Positions 54,186 to 64,000 of a stretch of DNA of 64,000 nt are shown in pieces. Each line of letters starts with the position of its first letter. Position 1 is the first letter of the stretch. The notes under the pieces are model-generated. The model was given only the letters and a program-made list of their open reading frames with translations, did not search any database and was not told where the DNA came from. This stretch comes from Bradyrhizobium sp. WSM471 (lineage in GTDB: Bacteria; Pseudomonadota; Alphaproteobacteria; Rhizobiales; Xanthobacteraceae). Location of the stretch: assembly GCF_000244915.1 (NCBI RefSeq), contig NZ_CM001442.1, positions 248,001-312,000 on the forward strand, written 5' to 3'. The position numbers and the translations under genes were made by a program.

Positions 54186-55574
54186 GTGACGACGATCGCC
54201 CCGGATGCGCGTATCGCCGGCGCGCCGCGGATCTATCCGCCGCGTGCCGCCGTCGTCAGCTGGATCTTCTTCGACTGGGCTGCGCAGCCTTATTTCACGC
54301 TGATCACGACCTTCGTGTTCGCGCCCTATTTCGCCACCGGCATTGCGCCGAATCCCGCCACCGGGCAATCGCTGTGGGGCTTTGCGATGGCTGCCGCGGG
54401 CCTCGCGATCGCGCTGATGTCGCCGGTGCTGGGGGCTATCGCCGATGCTTCGGGCCGCAGGAAGCCATGGATCGCCGGATTCGGCGCAGTGCTGGTGCTG
54501 GCATCCTGCACGCTGTGGATCGGCAAGCCGGGCGATCCCTCGATCATTCCGCCGCTGCTCACCGCGGTCGCGCTCGCCAGCGTCGGCGCGGAATTCGCCA
54601 CTCTCTTCAACAATGCAATGATGCCGACCTTGGTGCCGCCGGATCGCATCGGCCGGCTCTCCGGCACCGGCTGGGCGACGGGGTATGTCGGCGGCATCGT
54701 CAGCCTGATCATCGTGCTCGGCTTGCTCGCCGCGAATCCCGAGACCGGCCGCACGCTGCTCGGGCTCACACCTCTGTTCGGGCTCGATCCCGTCAGCCAT
54801 CAGGGCGACCGCGCCGCCGGACCGTTGACCGGGCTTTGGTTCATCGTTTTCGTGACGCCGATGTTCCTGTTCACGCCGGACTATCCGGCGAAGCGCCCGG
54901 TGCGCGAGGCGCTGCACGAAGGCCTGTCGGAGCTGAAGCAATCGATCAAGGGTCTGCCGCAGCAGAAATCGCTCGCGGCGTTTCTGCTCGCCAACATGAT
55001 CTACACCGACGGTCTGGTGTCGCTGTTTGCCTTCGGCGGCATCTATGCGGCGGGCACGTTCGGCTGGCACACGATCCAGATCGGCACGTTTGGCATCATG
55101 CTCGCGATCGCCGGCGCGTTCGGCGCGTGGTTTGGTGGCAAGCTGGACGATCGCTTCGGGCCGAAGCGCGTGATCGCCGGCAGCATGCTGGTCCTGCTGC
55201 TGGCGCTGGCGGCGATCCTGCTGGTCGACAAGAATTCGATCTTCTTCATGAAGGTCGCGCCGCCCGCGCCTGGCGGTGCAATGTTCGCCGCTGCGGCCGA
55301 GCGCGCTTATCTGGTGCTGGGCTGCCTGATCGGTGCAGCCGGTGGTCCGCTGCAAGCCGCCTCACGCACGCTCCTGATCCGTCTCGCACCGAAGGACCGC
55401 ATCGCGCAGTATTTCGGTCTGTTCGCACTGACGGGGAAAGTGACGTCCTTCATCGGCCCGCTCCTGATCGGCGTGATCACCGCGGTGACGGCGAGCCAGA
55501 AGGCCGGCATGGCCGTGCTGGTGGTGTTCTTCGTCGCGGGGCTGGCGCTGTTGATGCGGGTGCGGGAAAATTAG
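54186..55574 (+). CDS. MFS transporter, UMF1/Atg22-like
   Basis: 462-aa permease with about twelve hydrophobic helices. The first helix starts with SWIFFDWAAQPYFTLITTFVFAPYF, the hallmark of the UMF1 family, and a cytoplasmic block DASGRRKPWIAG follows helix 3. GTG start, with GAGGA upstream. A much longer frame runs upstream to 53103 but overlaps ggt in antisense and is not coding. The substrate is unknown. Confidence 0.9.
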   Translation: MTTIAPDARIAGAPRIYPPRAAVVSWIFFDWAAQPYFTLITTFVFAPYFATGIAPNPATGQSLWGFAMAAAGLAIALMSPVLGAIADASGRRKPWIAGFGAVLVLASCTLWIGKPGDPSIIPPLLTAVALASVGAEFATLFNNAMMPTLVPPDRIGRLSGTGWATGYVGGIVSLIIVLGLLAANPETGRTLLGLTPLFGLDPVSHQGDRAAGPLTGLWFIVFVTPMFLFTPDYPAKRPVREALHEGLSELKQSIKGLPQQKSLAAFLLANMIYTDGLVSLFAFGGIYAAGTFGWHTIQIGTFGIMLAIAGAFGAWFGGKLDDRFGPKRVIAGSMLVLLLALAAILLVDKNSIFFMKVAPPAPGGAMFAAAAERAYLVLGCLIGAAGGPLQAASRTLLIRLAPKDRIAQYFGLFALTGKVTSFIGPLLIGVITAVTASQKAGMAVLVVFFVAGLALLMRVREN

Positions 55575-55575
55575 T

Positions 55576-55691
55576 GTCGTCCAGGCGAAGGCCGGTACCC
55601 ATACCGCGTGATTTGTCGTTGCCGCGACGCGGCTAGGACCGCACGCCAAACTACTTCCTGGGCTATGGGTCCCGGCCTTCGCCGGGACGAC
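55576..55691. repeat. Palindromic repeat element, family B
   Basis: Begins GTCGTCCAGGCGAAGGCCGG, ends CCGGCCTTCGCCGGGACGAC, with ATGGGTCCCGG and ACCCAT arms. It lies between convergent MFS and purH genes. Confidence 0.85.
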
Positions 55692-55718
55692 CCGTTAAGA
55701 GTTTAGTACACGACAGAT

Positions 55719-57311
55719 CTAGTGCCTGAAGTGCCGCGTGCCCGTGAACACCATGGCGATGCCGTGCTCGTCGGCGGCCGTGATGACCTCGTCGTCGCGC
55801 ATGGAGCCGCCGGGCTGCACCACGGCGGTGGCGCCGGCCTCGATGCAGGCGAGCATGCCGTCGGCGAACGGGAAGAACGCATCCGACGCCACCACCGAGC
55901 CCTTGGTGAGCGGTTCGGCGAGCTTCAGCTCGGCGGCCGCATCCTGAGCCTTGCGTGCCGCGATCCGCGCTGAATCGACCCGGCTCATCTGGCCGGCGCC
56001 GATGCCGACCGTGGCGAGATCCTTGGCATAGATGATGGTGTTGGACTTGACGTGTTTTGCGACACGGAAGGCAAACTTCAGGTCGCGCATCTCGGCATCA
56101 GTGGGCGCGCGCTTCGTGACAACCTTGAAGGTCATGTCGTCGACCACCGCGTTGTCGCGGCTCTGCACCAGCAGGCCGCCCGCCACCGTCTTGGCGGTGA
56201 GGCCCGGTGCGCGCGGATTGGGCAGGCTGCCGGCGAGCAGAAGTCGCAGGTTCTTGCGCGCGCCGATGATGGCGATCGCTTCCTCGCTTGCGTCGGGCGC
56301 GATGATCACCTCGGTGAAGATTTTCGTGATCTCGCGCGCGGTGTCGGCATCGAGCGCGCGGTTCATCGCGATGATGCCGCCGAAGGCCGAGGTGGAATCG
56401 CAGGCCAGCGCCTTGCGATAGGCGCTGACGAGGTCGGAGCCCTCCGCGACGCCGCAGGGATTGGCATGCTTGACGATGACGCAGGCCGCGGTGCGCTTGG
56501 CGTCGAACTCGCCGATGCATTCATAGGCCGCATCGGTGTCGTTGATGTTGTTGTAGGAGAGCTCCTTGCCCTGGAGCTGCCGCGCGGTCGAGACGCCCGG
56601 CCGCTTGTCGGGGGTCGCATAGAACGCCGCGGTCTGGTGCGGGTTCTCGCCATAGCGCAGCGACTGGATCAGCCTGCCGCCGAAGGCACGGAAATCGGGC
56701 GCGTCGATCTCGAGCTGGCGGTTGAACCAGTTCGAGATCGCGGCGTCATAGGCGGCAGTGCGCGCGTAAGCCTTGGCGGCAAGGCGCCGGCGCAACTTCA
56801 GCGTGGTTGCACCGCTGTTGGCAGCGAGCTCATCGAGCACGGCCTGATAGTCTTGCGCCTCGACCACGACGGCGACGTCATCATGGTTCTTCGCGGCGGC
56901 GCGGATCATCGCGGGGCCGCCGATATCGATGTTCTCGATGCAATCCTCGAAGCCCGCGCCTTTGTCGACGGTCGCTTCGAACGGATAGAGATTGACGACG
57001 AGCAGATCAATCGGCGCGATGCCATGCGCCGTCATCGCATCCGCATGGTCCTTGTTGTCGCGGATCGCGAGCAGGCCGCCATGCACCTTCGGATGCAGCG
57101 TCTTGACGCGGCCATCCATCATTTCGGGGAAGCCGGTCAGCTCGGAGACGTCCTTCACCTCAAGGCCGGCCGCGGCGATCGCCTTTGCGGTGCCGCCGGT
57201 CGAGATCAGTTCGACATCGTGCGCGGCAAGCGCCTTTGCGAAGTCGATCAGGCCGGTCTTGTCGGAAACGGAGAGAAGGGCGCGAGTGACGCGGCGGGGA
57301 TGGTCAGTCAT
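55719..57311 (-). CDS. purH: Bifunctional AICAR transformylase/IMP cyclohydrolase
   Basis: Last two steps of purine synthesis. The 530-aa protein has an N-terminal IMP cyclohydrolase/MGS-like domain (about 1-150, [19 protein letters not shown] and [13 protein letters not shown]) and a C-terminal AICAR transformylase with the catalytic K-H in [14 protein letters not shown] and the DAFFPFADG block near the end. The ATG at 57311 ([15 protein letters not shown]) is preferred over 57389. Its upstream 164-bp gap leads to the heparinase-like gene. Confidence 0.97.
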   Translation of the reverse strand: MTDHPRRVTRALLSVSDKTGLIDFAKALAAHDVELISTGGTAKAIAAAGLEVKDVSELTGFPEMMDGRVKTLHPKVHGGLLAIRDNKDHADAMTAHGIAPIDLLVVNLYPFEATVDKGAGFEDCIENIDIGGPAMIRAAAKNHDDVAVVVEAQDYQAVLDELAANSGATTLKLRRRLAAKAYARTAAYDAAISNWFNRQLEIDAPDFRAFGGRLIQSLRYGENPHQTAAFYATPDKRPGVSTARQLQGKELSYNNINDTDAAYECIGEFDAKRTAACVIVKHANPCGVAEGSDLVSAYRKALACDSTSAFGGIIAMNRALDADTAREITKIFTEVIIAPDASEEAIAIIGARKNLRLLLAGSLPNPRAPGLTAKTVAGGLLVQSRDNAVVDDMTFKVVTKRAPTDAEMRDLKFAFRVAKHVKSNTIIYAKDLATVGIGAGQMSRVDSARIAARKAQDAAAELKLAEPLTKGSVVASDAFFPFADGMLACIEAGATAVVQPGGSMRDDEVITAADEHGIAMVFTGTRHFRH

Positions 57312-57475
57312 GAGCAAGATCCTCTGTCTTGAAGGAGTAATGCCCAGGCGCGCGGCAGCTATGTCCCGCGCTTCCCGATGGTGCTCCATCCAAGGTCGCC
57401 AGTCGCGCGAGCGAGGGCTCGATAGCAGTTTTCGGTCGTTTTCACAACGATCAGATCGGGCCGAATCACATGCGT

Positions 57476-59233
57476 CTACAGCGGAAGTTCCGGCTCCCGC
57501 CGCGCATTTCTGCGGGCATTCGTGATCGCCGGCGAAGCGGTGGAGCGGACAAAACTCCAGCGGATCGAGGGCGCCTGCCGCGCATCCTGGCGGATCACGA
57601 TCTGAGCGGTGCGGCGCGGGCCGTCATTGCCGGCCAGGGACACGCTGTCCTCGAGCTCCACCTTGTCGTCGAGCGCCTCGAAGGTCCAGACGTCGCGGTT
57701 CGGGAGCACCAGCATGACGCCGCGGGCATCGGATAGCCGGCTCGCCTTCACCGCCGGGTGCAGATGGAAGCGCAGCGCGAAATCGGCATCCGGACCCTTG
57801 AAACGTCCGCCTTGCGGCGGCGACAGCGTGTCCTCGCCGTCGATGCGCGCGCCGTCATTGGCGATCATCAGCACGCGGCGGTGGATCGCGCCGAATTTCG
57901 TGAGGTAACCGTCATGCGACGTCGTGAGCAGCGTGCCGTTCTGCACGATTTCGCGATAGCTCTCGACCTCGACCGGGCCGCTGGTGATCGGAGCGCCGTG
58001 CAGGAGCCGCTTCATCGCCGACATCTCCACGAACTGGCATGACGAGGTGTCGTGATAGGTCAGCGTCGAATGCGCTGCCGTGCCGCGTGCGAACGGCCGC
58101 CAATTGTCGCGGCCCGTGGTCGGCATGCCGCAATTGGTGACGATGCGGCTGATGCCGGAGGATAGTTCGAACGACAGGCAGCCGGCATGGGCGTCGTGGC
58201 TGACGCTGGCCGCCGGCGGCGGGCCGGTGTCGATGATCAGCGTGGTCTGGCCGGCATCGAGGCGCTGGAAACCGGTATGGGGCATATTCGACATCGGCGC
58301 GCCGTGGGTGTCGTCATAGGCAAGCAGCGTGGCGAGCAGATCCGAGGGCGTTGCGCTCATGCCGTTGAACAGCGCGAAATTGCCGTCGCCGTGGCGGAAG
58401 AAGCGCAGCATCGGCATCATGCGGTCGATCGCGTTGAGCAGCGCGGGCGGCGGCGCGATGTTGCGCGCGGCAAAGGTCTGCCGCAGCGGCAACAGGTCGA
58501 TCAAGAGCTCGATCAGCGCGCCCGGGTTGCGCGAGACATGCCCGCCGTCGGGCAGGATCTGCCGCTGCAATTCATCGGAGAGCTTTTTCGAGGTGCTGCG
58601 GATGTGACTTGCCTGGTTGGCGAGGCACAGCGCCGCATAGCACAGCGCGATCAGCACCTGGAGCTTCGGCACTCCGTCGGGAATGTTGACCATGGTGTAG
58701 CGCAGCAAGCGGATTTCGCGCGCCAGCGCGCGCAGATAGCGGCGGTAGAATTTGTTGTCGGTGTCGTTGAGCACCAGCGGCGCCTGCGACAGCAGGGAGA
58801 TCACGCGTCGCGCAAGTACGTCGGCGCGTCGCGCGACGGGACGGCGCTTGCTGGCAGGGTTGGCGATCCAGTCCTCGATCAGCGAGCGCGCATTCGCGCG
58901 CGTCAGCGCGGTGTCGGCGGCGCGCAAATGGCGCAGCCAGCCGAAGCCGAGCAGCGCAACCTCCCAATCCTCCGACGGAGGCTCGAGATCGAAGATCGAA
59001 CGGCCGTGGCAATTGACGATCTTGCCGGCGAAGACGAAGCGGCCGGCATAGATCTCGGCGGCGCGGGTCGCATCCGCGGTGCGCAGATCATGCGGCGCGA
59101 TGATCAGCCGGTCGGCGCGGCCGGGCCAGACCCGCGACAGGGCGACGGAACCGCCGCTCGCGCGCGCGAGCATGTTCCGCGCGAAGCGGTTCATCACCAG
59201 CGTCGAGATACGTCTGCGTTGAGCGACCGACAC
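57476..59233 (-). CDS. Heparinase II/III-like family protein
   Basis: 585-aa protein with an N-terminal alpha/alpha toroid (about 60-330, [46 protein letters not shown]) and a C-terminal beta-sheet lyase-type domain. The latter includes [46 protein letters not shown] and [24 protein letters not shown]. Rhizobiales encode such a gene beside purH. The polysaccharide substrate is unknown; no clear signal peptide is seen. Confidence 0.88.
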   Translation of the reverse strand: MSVAQRRRISTLVMNRFARNMLARASGGSVALSRVWPGRADRLIIAPHDLRTADATRAAEIYAGRFVFAGKIVNCHGRSIFDLEPPSEDWEVALLGFGWLRHLRAADTALTRANARSLIEDWIANPASKRRPVARRADVLARRVISLLSQAPLVLNDTDNKFYRRYLRALAREIRLLRYTMVNIPDGVPKLQVLIALCYAALCLANQASHIRSTSKKLSDELQRQILPDGGHVSRNPGALIELLIDLLPLRQTFAARNIAPPPALLNAIDRMMPMLRFFRHGDGNFALFNGMSATPSDLLATLLAYDDTHGAPMSNMPHTGFQRLDAGQTTLIIDTGPPPAASVSHDAHAGCLSFELSSGISRIVTNCGMPTTGRDNWRPFARGTAAHSTLTYHDTSSCQFVEMSAMKRLLHGAPITSGPVEVESYREIVQNGTLLTTSHDGYLTKFGAIHRRVLMIANDGARIDGEDTLSPPQGGRFKGPDADFALRFHLHPAVKASRLSDARGVMLVLPNRDVWTFEALDDKVELEDSVSLAGNDGPRRTAQIVIRQDARQAPSIRWSFVRSTASPAITNARRNARREPELPL

Positions 59234-59350
59234 GCCTTGCCTTGATGGGGGAGAGGATTCCGACGAATCCTTATTAATCCCAAAATCGGACGGCCGACAC
59301 CACCTTGAACGACGCGAATCAGCGCCGTGGTTGCAAAATCCAGTGCAAAA

Positions 59351-60697
59351 TCAGGATTTAACGAGCCGGGCCGCGAAAAATCCGTCGAGCCCACCGAGCT
59401 TGGGATCTGCGTTCGGCAGATGGCTGGGCAGAGTGCGCAGATCGCCCTCGGCGGTGACGATCTCGCTGAGTCCCGACACCTCGGACGCATCGATCGGAAC
59501 CCGGCGAAGCCCAGGCTCTGCGGCCAGCAGCGCGGCGACCGCATGCTCGCCCTCTTCGGGTTCCAGCGAGCAGGTACAGTAGACCAGCGTCCCGCCGGGC
59601 TTGAGCAGCGAGACCGATTTTTGCAGCAGCCGCCGCTGGAGCGCGGTCATTGCGGCGATGTCGGATTCCTGCCGAAGCCAGGATACGTCGGGGTGGCGGC
59701 GGATCGTCCCGGTCGAGGTGCAGGGCGCATCGATCAGGACGCCGTCGAAGCCCTCGGCAGGACCCGCCCATTCTGCGGCGTCGGCGACGACGGTCTCGGC
59801 CTGGAGCGACAACCGCGTCAGATTCTCGCGCAGCCGCGCCACCCGGGCGGGCGAGCGGTCGATGGCCGTGACGTGCGCACCGGCCTGCGCCAGTTGCGCG
59901 GTCTTGCCGCCGGGAGCGGCGCAGAGATCGGCGATGGATTTGCCCTTGATGTCGCCGAACAGCCGGGCCGGCAGCGCAGCGGCGGCGTCCTGCACCCACC
60001 ATTGTCCTTCGGCGAAGCCGGGAAGCGTGGTCACCGCACCGTGCAGCACCGTACGCACCGATCCGGTCGGCAGCACTTCGCCATGGAGCCGGCTCGCCCA
60101 TTGCGCGGCGTCCGACTTCACGGTGAGATCCAGCGAAGGATCGTGGCTGAGCGCGAGCGCCATGTCTCTTGCGACTGTCTCGCCGTAATGCGCGCTCCAG
60201 CGCGCGAGCATCCAGGGAGGCAGGTCCAGCGACTGCGCGGCAACCTCGTCCACCAGCGCCTTGCCCTCGCGGGCGCAGCGGCGCAGCACGGCGTTGACGA
60301 GGCCGGCATAGCGCGCGGCGCGCCGGTCGGATTGCACAAGGCGAACGGAGAGATCCACGGCCGCGTGATCGGGCACGTCCATCCAGAGGATCTGGGCGGC
60401 GCCGATCAACAGCGCGCTTTGCGCGCGCGGCGCGTCGGAGGGAATGCCTTTGTCGAGCAAGCGGGACAGCACATGGCCGAGCGTGCCGAGCCGGCGCAGC
60501 ACGGTGGCGACCAGGCGGCGCATCAGCGCGCGGTCGCGGTCGGGGAGCGTCTTCAGTCCGGGATGGGCGCCGCTGCCGTCGAGCTGCTCGTCAAGCGTGC
60601 GGTGCTTTTGCAGCACGCCGTCGACGATGTCGGCGGCAATCCGCCGCGCCGCGAGACCGGGCACTTCGGATGGAGGAGCGAAACGTTGAGAAGGCAT
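59351..60697 (-). CDS. rsmB: 16S rRNA (cytosine(967)-C5)-methyltransferase RsmB-like
   Basis: 448-aa SAM-dependent m5C methyltransferase. The N-terminal NusB-like RNA-binding domain (about 10-150) is followed by the catalytic domain with SAM motif DLCAAPGGKTAQLAQAG and the two conserved cysteine motifs, LIDAPCTSTGTIRRHPD and VYCTCSLEPEEGE. The start MPSQRFAPPSEVPGLAARRIA fits the family. RsmB upstream of the heparinase-like gene and purH is typical of the group. Confidence 0.94.
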   Translation of the reverse strand: MPSQRFAPPSEVPGLAARRIAADIVDGVLQKHRTLDEQLDGSGAHPGLKTLPDRDRALMRRLVATVLRRLGTLGHVLSRLLDKGIPSDAPRAQSALLIGAAQILWMDVPDHAAVDLSVRLVQSDRRAARYAGLVNAVLRRCAREGKALVDEVAAQSLDLPPWMLARWSAHYGETVARDMALALSHDPSLDLTVKSDAAQWASRLHGEVLPTGSVRTVLHGAVTTLPGFAEGQWWVQDAAAALPARLFGDIKGKSIADLCAAPGGKTAQLAQAGAHVTAIDRSPARVARLRENLTRLSLQAETVVADAAEWAGPAEGFDGVLIDAPCTSTGTIRRHPDVSWLRQESDIAAMTALQRRLLQKSVSLLKPGGTLVYCTCSLEPEEGEHAVAALLAAEPGLRRVPIDASEVSGLSEIVTAEGDLRTLPSHLPNADPKLGGLDGFFAARLVKS

Positions 60698-60885
60698 GCG
60701 GCTTAAGGTTCTTAGCGGGCGGCAGTTCCGCCGATACGGGCGCATGCCTTGAGAAAGCGATCTCTCGCACGCGAATATGCCAAATGTAAGAATCGCTTCC
60801 GGCTTTTTCAGCCCTCCGGGCCCGATTTCAGGAATGCGTTATTGGGCGTCGCGCTGTGCCTCGCCCTGCGCTAGAAAGCCCAGCG

Positions 60886-61095
60886 ATGAGTGACCAGCCT
60901 CCCGTTTCCGACCGCAAGCAGCTCACGCCGGCCGCCCAGCGTGCGCTGGCCGAGGCCGAAGCGCGCCGGCAGGCTGCGGCAGTCCGAGCCAAAAATGACG
61001 GCCAGGCGGCGCCAAAGGAGTTGCAGGGCCCAAAAGGACCCGAGCCGACCCGCTATGGCGATTGGGAGCGCAAAGGCATCGCTTCCGACTTCTGA
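60886..61095 (+). CDS. SdhAF4-like DUF1674 protein
   Basis: 69-aa small protein with the C-terminal signature EPTRYGDWERKGIASDF, characteristic of the SDH assembly factor 4 / DUF1674 family, which chaperones the flavinated succinate dehydrogenase subunit. The N-terminal half is Ala/Glu-rich helical. The ATG (MSDQPPVSDRK) is preferred over one ten residues upstream. The sdh genes are not here. Confidence 0.88.
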   Translation: MSDQPPVSDRKQLTPAAQRALAEAEARRQAAAVRAKNDGQAAPKELQGPKGPEPTRYGDWERKGIASDF

Positions 61096-61152
61096 AGCTT
61101 GTCTTTTGAGGCTCGCTTGCCGGACTGCCCGACTCAGCCCTAGCGTGCGCGG

Positions 61153-61740
61153 ATGTCGCGTTTCGATCCAAGCCATCCATATCGGCCTTCATACAGCGGC
61201 TCGCCATTCGGTCGCCGTTTCTCAGGCCTGTTGCCGTGGATGTTCGTGGTCGGAATCGTGGTGGCCGTGGTGTTCACGTTCCGGCACGGGATGAACTGGC
61301 CGTTCCCTCGTGCGACTGACGGTCAATCGCGGGACGCCGAAATCATCTTACAGCAGGCAAGTCCTGACGTCCGTGAGCCGGTCGAGGTCGTTCGCACCAT
61401 TGACGGCGACACCTTTCTCGCACGCGTTCGTCAGCGCAACGGCCGCGATCTCGTCGTGCGCGTTCGCCTGCGCGGCATCGATGCACCCGAGATGAAAGCC
61501 TCCTGCCAGCAGGAGCTGGACAAGGCCGAAGCCGCGGCCCGCGCATTGCGCGATCTGCTCGGGCAAGGTGGCGTGGTGATCACCAATCTCGGCTCCGATA
61601 AATATGGCCGCGTTCTCGCCGACGTCGCGACAAAACGCACGGCCAGTGTCTCGGCGGCGTTGCTCGCCGGCGGTTACGCGCGAAGCTACAATGGCGGCCA
61701 TCGCGACGGCTGGTGCACGCGGAGCTGGCGCTTCTGGTGA
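61153..61740 (+). CDS. Staphylococcal-nuclease-like (thermonuclease) family protein
   Basis: 195-aa protein with an N-terminal membrane anchor (FSGLLPWMFVVGIVVAVVFTF) and an SNase fold in the periplasm. The nuclease motifs are VVRTIDGDTFLARV (Asp), RVRLRGIDAPEM with Arg and Glu, and GSDKYGRVLADV. Whether it is an active nuclease in vivo is unknown. A terminator-like hairpin follows the stop. Confidence 0.88.
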   Translation: MSRFDPSHPYRPSYSGSPFGRRFSGLLPWMFVVGIVVAVVFTFRHGMNWPFPRATDGQSRDAEIILQQASPDVREPVEVVRTIDGDTFLARVRQRNGRDLVVRVRLRGIDAPEMKASCQQELDKAEAAARALRDLLGQGGVVITNLGSDKYGRVLADVATKRTASVSAALLAGGYARSYNGGHRDGWCTRSWRFW

Positions 61741-61741
61741 C

Positions 61742-61769
61742 AAAAAAAGCCGCGTCGAAAGACGCGGCT
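61742..61769 (-). terminator. Terminator hairpin between nuclease and L,D-transpeptidase genes
   Basis: Perfect 9-bp stem AGCCGCGTC/GACGCGGCT with a GAAA loop (61748-61769). Read on the minus strand it is followed by seven T, so it best serves the L,D-transpeptidase. It may also slow the convergent nuclease transcript. Confidence 0.8.
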
Positions 61770-61796
61770 CTTGCCGTCTCACCCCAATGCCGGCGA

Positions 61797-62312
61797 TCAG
61801 CGCGTCACGACCACCGTCGTGCCGACCGAGACGCGGCTGTAGAGATCGGTGATGTCGTCGTTGAGCATGCGGATGCAGCCATAGGAGACGAAGCCGCCGA
61901 TCGAGCCCGGCACGTTGGTCCCGTGGATGGCATATTCACCGCCGGACAGCGTCATCGCCGCGACGCCCATCGGATTGCGTGGCGAGCCGCCCGGGATGAC
62001 GTCGGGGATGGTCGGCTTGTCGCGCTTCACCTCGGCGGGCGGCGCCCAGGCCGGGTTGCGGTACTTGCCGTCGATGCGGGTGGTGCCGGCCCACTGCTTC
62101 CCGGACTTGCCGACGCCGACCGGGTAGCGCACGGCGTGGCCGCTATCGAGAACGAGATAGAGCCGACGCTCGTTGGTTTTGACCACGATGGTGCCCGGCG
62201 AATAGTCGGCCAGGTGTGTCCCCACCATTTCCGGCCGCGCCTGCGCCGCCGTCGACATCAAGACCCCAGCCCCGACGGTGGCGGCCAGCGCCACAGCAAT
62301 CCTCATCGACAT
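61797..62312 (-). CDS. L,D-transpeptidase (YkuD) with signal peptide
   Basis: 171-aa periplasmic enzyme. The signal peptide is MSMRIAVALAATVGAGVLMSTAAQA. The catalytic motif is HGTNVPGSIGGFVSYGCIRM, with the Cys nucleophile in YGCIRM, the standard YkuD signature. It forms 3-3 peptidoglycan crosslinks or attaches lipoprotein. The ATG at 62312 was chosen; a 62345 start would add eleven residues before the signal. Confidence 0.92.
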   Translation of the reverse strand: MSMRIAVALAATVGAGVLMSTAAQARPEMVGTHLADYSPGTIVVKTNERRLYLVLDSGHAVRYPVGVGKSGKQWAGTTRIDGKYRNPAWAPPAEVKRDKPTIPDVIPGGSPRNPMGVAAMTLSGGEYAIHGTNVPGSIGGFVSYGCIRMLNDDITDLYSRVSVGTTVVVTR

Positions 62313-62377
62313 CGATTTTCCCCTTGCCCCGAACGGACCGTCCAAAATTACGCAAAACCGGCAATCGCTGGCTCGCC

Positions 62378-62415
62378 AAGTCCTTGTCGCAAGTCTTGTC
62401 GCAAGTCCTTGTCAG
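62378..62415. repeat. Three tandem 12-13-bp repeats
   Basis: AAGTCCTTGTCGC, AAGTCTTGTCGC and AAGTCCTTGTCAG follow one another directly. They lie upstream of the L,D-transpeptidase start in a 458-bp gap (62313-62770) in which I find no gene. The rest of the gap holds the next palindromic element. Confidence 0.7.
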
Positions 62416-62631
62416 GCGACATTCTTAACCGCGCCTGTTAACCGGATGGTTTCCACGCACGGCCGCCAAGGGCCAGCCAGCAGGGGGAACAAAGGAAATG
62501 TTCGAAACAAAGTAAATGACCTGAAAACAACACTCGGCCGGAAAGATGCCCGGGCGCCAGGGCGCGGCCTGACAAGTGCGTGACGATGTGAACGGCCGTT
62601 GTTTCAGGGGCGGTGATGCGGGAGGCGGTCC

Positions 62632-62762
62632 GTGTCCCGGACGCGGCGCAACGCGAAGCGGTGCGACGCCGAGCCGGGACCCCGAAAGCCACAGTGTCTG
62701 CCGTTGCATGGCCCGGCTCAGCAGCGCACCGCTAAAGAGCGCTGCGCTGCGTCCGGGGCACG
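62632..62762. repeat. Palindromic repeat element, family F
   Basis: GTGTCCCGGACGCGGCGCAACGCG at the left and GCTGCGCTGCGTCCGGGGCAC at the right are inverse to each other with few mismatches. It lies just after the acs stop, on the acs downstream side. Confidence 0.65.
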
Positions 62763-62770
62763 AGACTGCC

Positions 62771-64000
<1,230 letters not shown>

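Overview
The window looks like the replication-origin-proximal chromosome of an alphaproteobacterium of the Bradyrhizobium/Rhodopseudomonas group (Hyphomicrobiales). This placement is inferred from gene order, high-GC codon use, many intergenic palindromic repeats and protein character, not from a database search. There are no rRNAs, CRISPR arrays, insertion sequences, integrases or phage genes. Nearly every gene is ordinary core or metabolic content.

Layout, left half. secB (+) faces an operon on the minus strand, ppsR-maf-coaE-dnaQ. A 459-bp gene-free stretch (3364-3822) follows, and transcription switches away from it on both sides. It carries DnaA-box-like 9-mers, a CtrA-like site and four GANTC (CcrM) sites within 49 bp, so I propose it as oriC. 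To its right come hemJ, rho, mnmE, mnmG, rsmG, parA and parB, with four exact 14-bp parS cores and one near match between 7.48 and 9.96 kb. Next are the minus-strand operon leuS-lptE-holA, two tail-to-tail diguanylate cyclases, the PLP-homeostasis gene, an L,D-transpeptidase/hydratase pair, an OmpR-type regulator with a cyclic-nucleotide-binding partner, xth, lolA, ftsK and an aminotransferase.

Layout, right half. Two P-II/ammonium-transporter pairs (glnK-amtB and a second copy) flank a ClpP-like protease and an ArsR/SRPBCC pair. Then follow a GYF-domain membrane protein, tesB, a ubiquinone hydroxylase, a TetR repressor with two matching operators facing a small membrane protein, a PepSY-like/cytochrome b pair, a Lon-N-domain protein, a CnoX-type thioredoxin, tRNA-Gly(GCC), an epimerase, and a periplasmic sugar-dehydrogenase-like protein followed by a dihaem cytochrome c. 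The remainder holds a frameshifted ketopantoate-reductase-like gene, a DsbA-fold isomerase, a MATE pump, a DUF2239 gene, a GST, gamma-glutamyltransferase, an MFS permease, purH, a heparinase-like protein, rsmB, a SdhAF4-like protein, a nuclease, a second L,D-transpeptidase and the C-terminal part of acs, cut by the right edge.

The most informative non-coding content is the origin candidate with its GANTC cluster, the parS cluster, the TetR and ArsR operators, a 28-bp exact repeat 37 kb apart, and several families of palindromic elements that sit mainly between convergent 3' ends. I found no convincing new multi-gene system.
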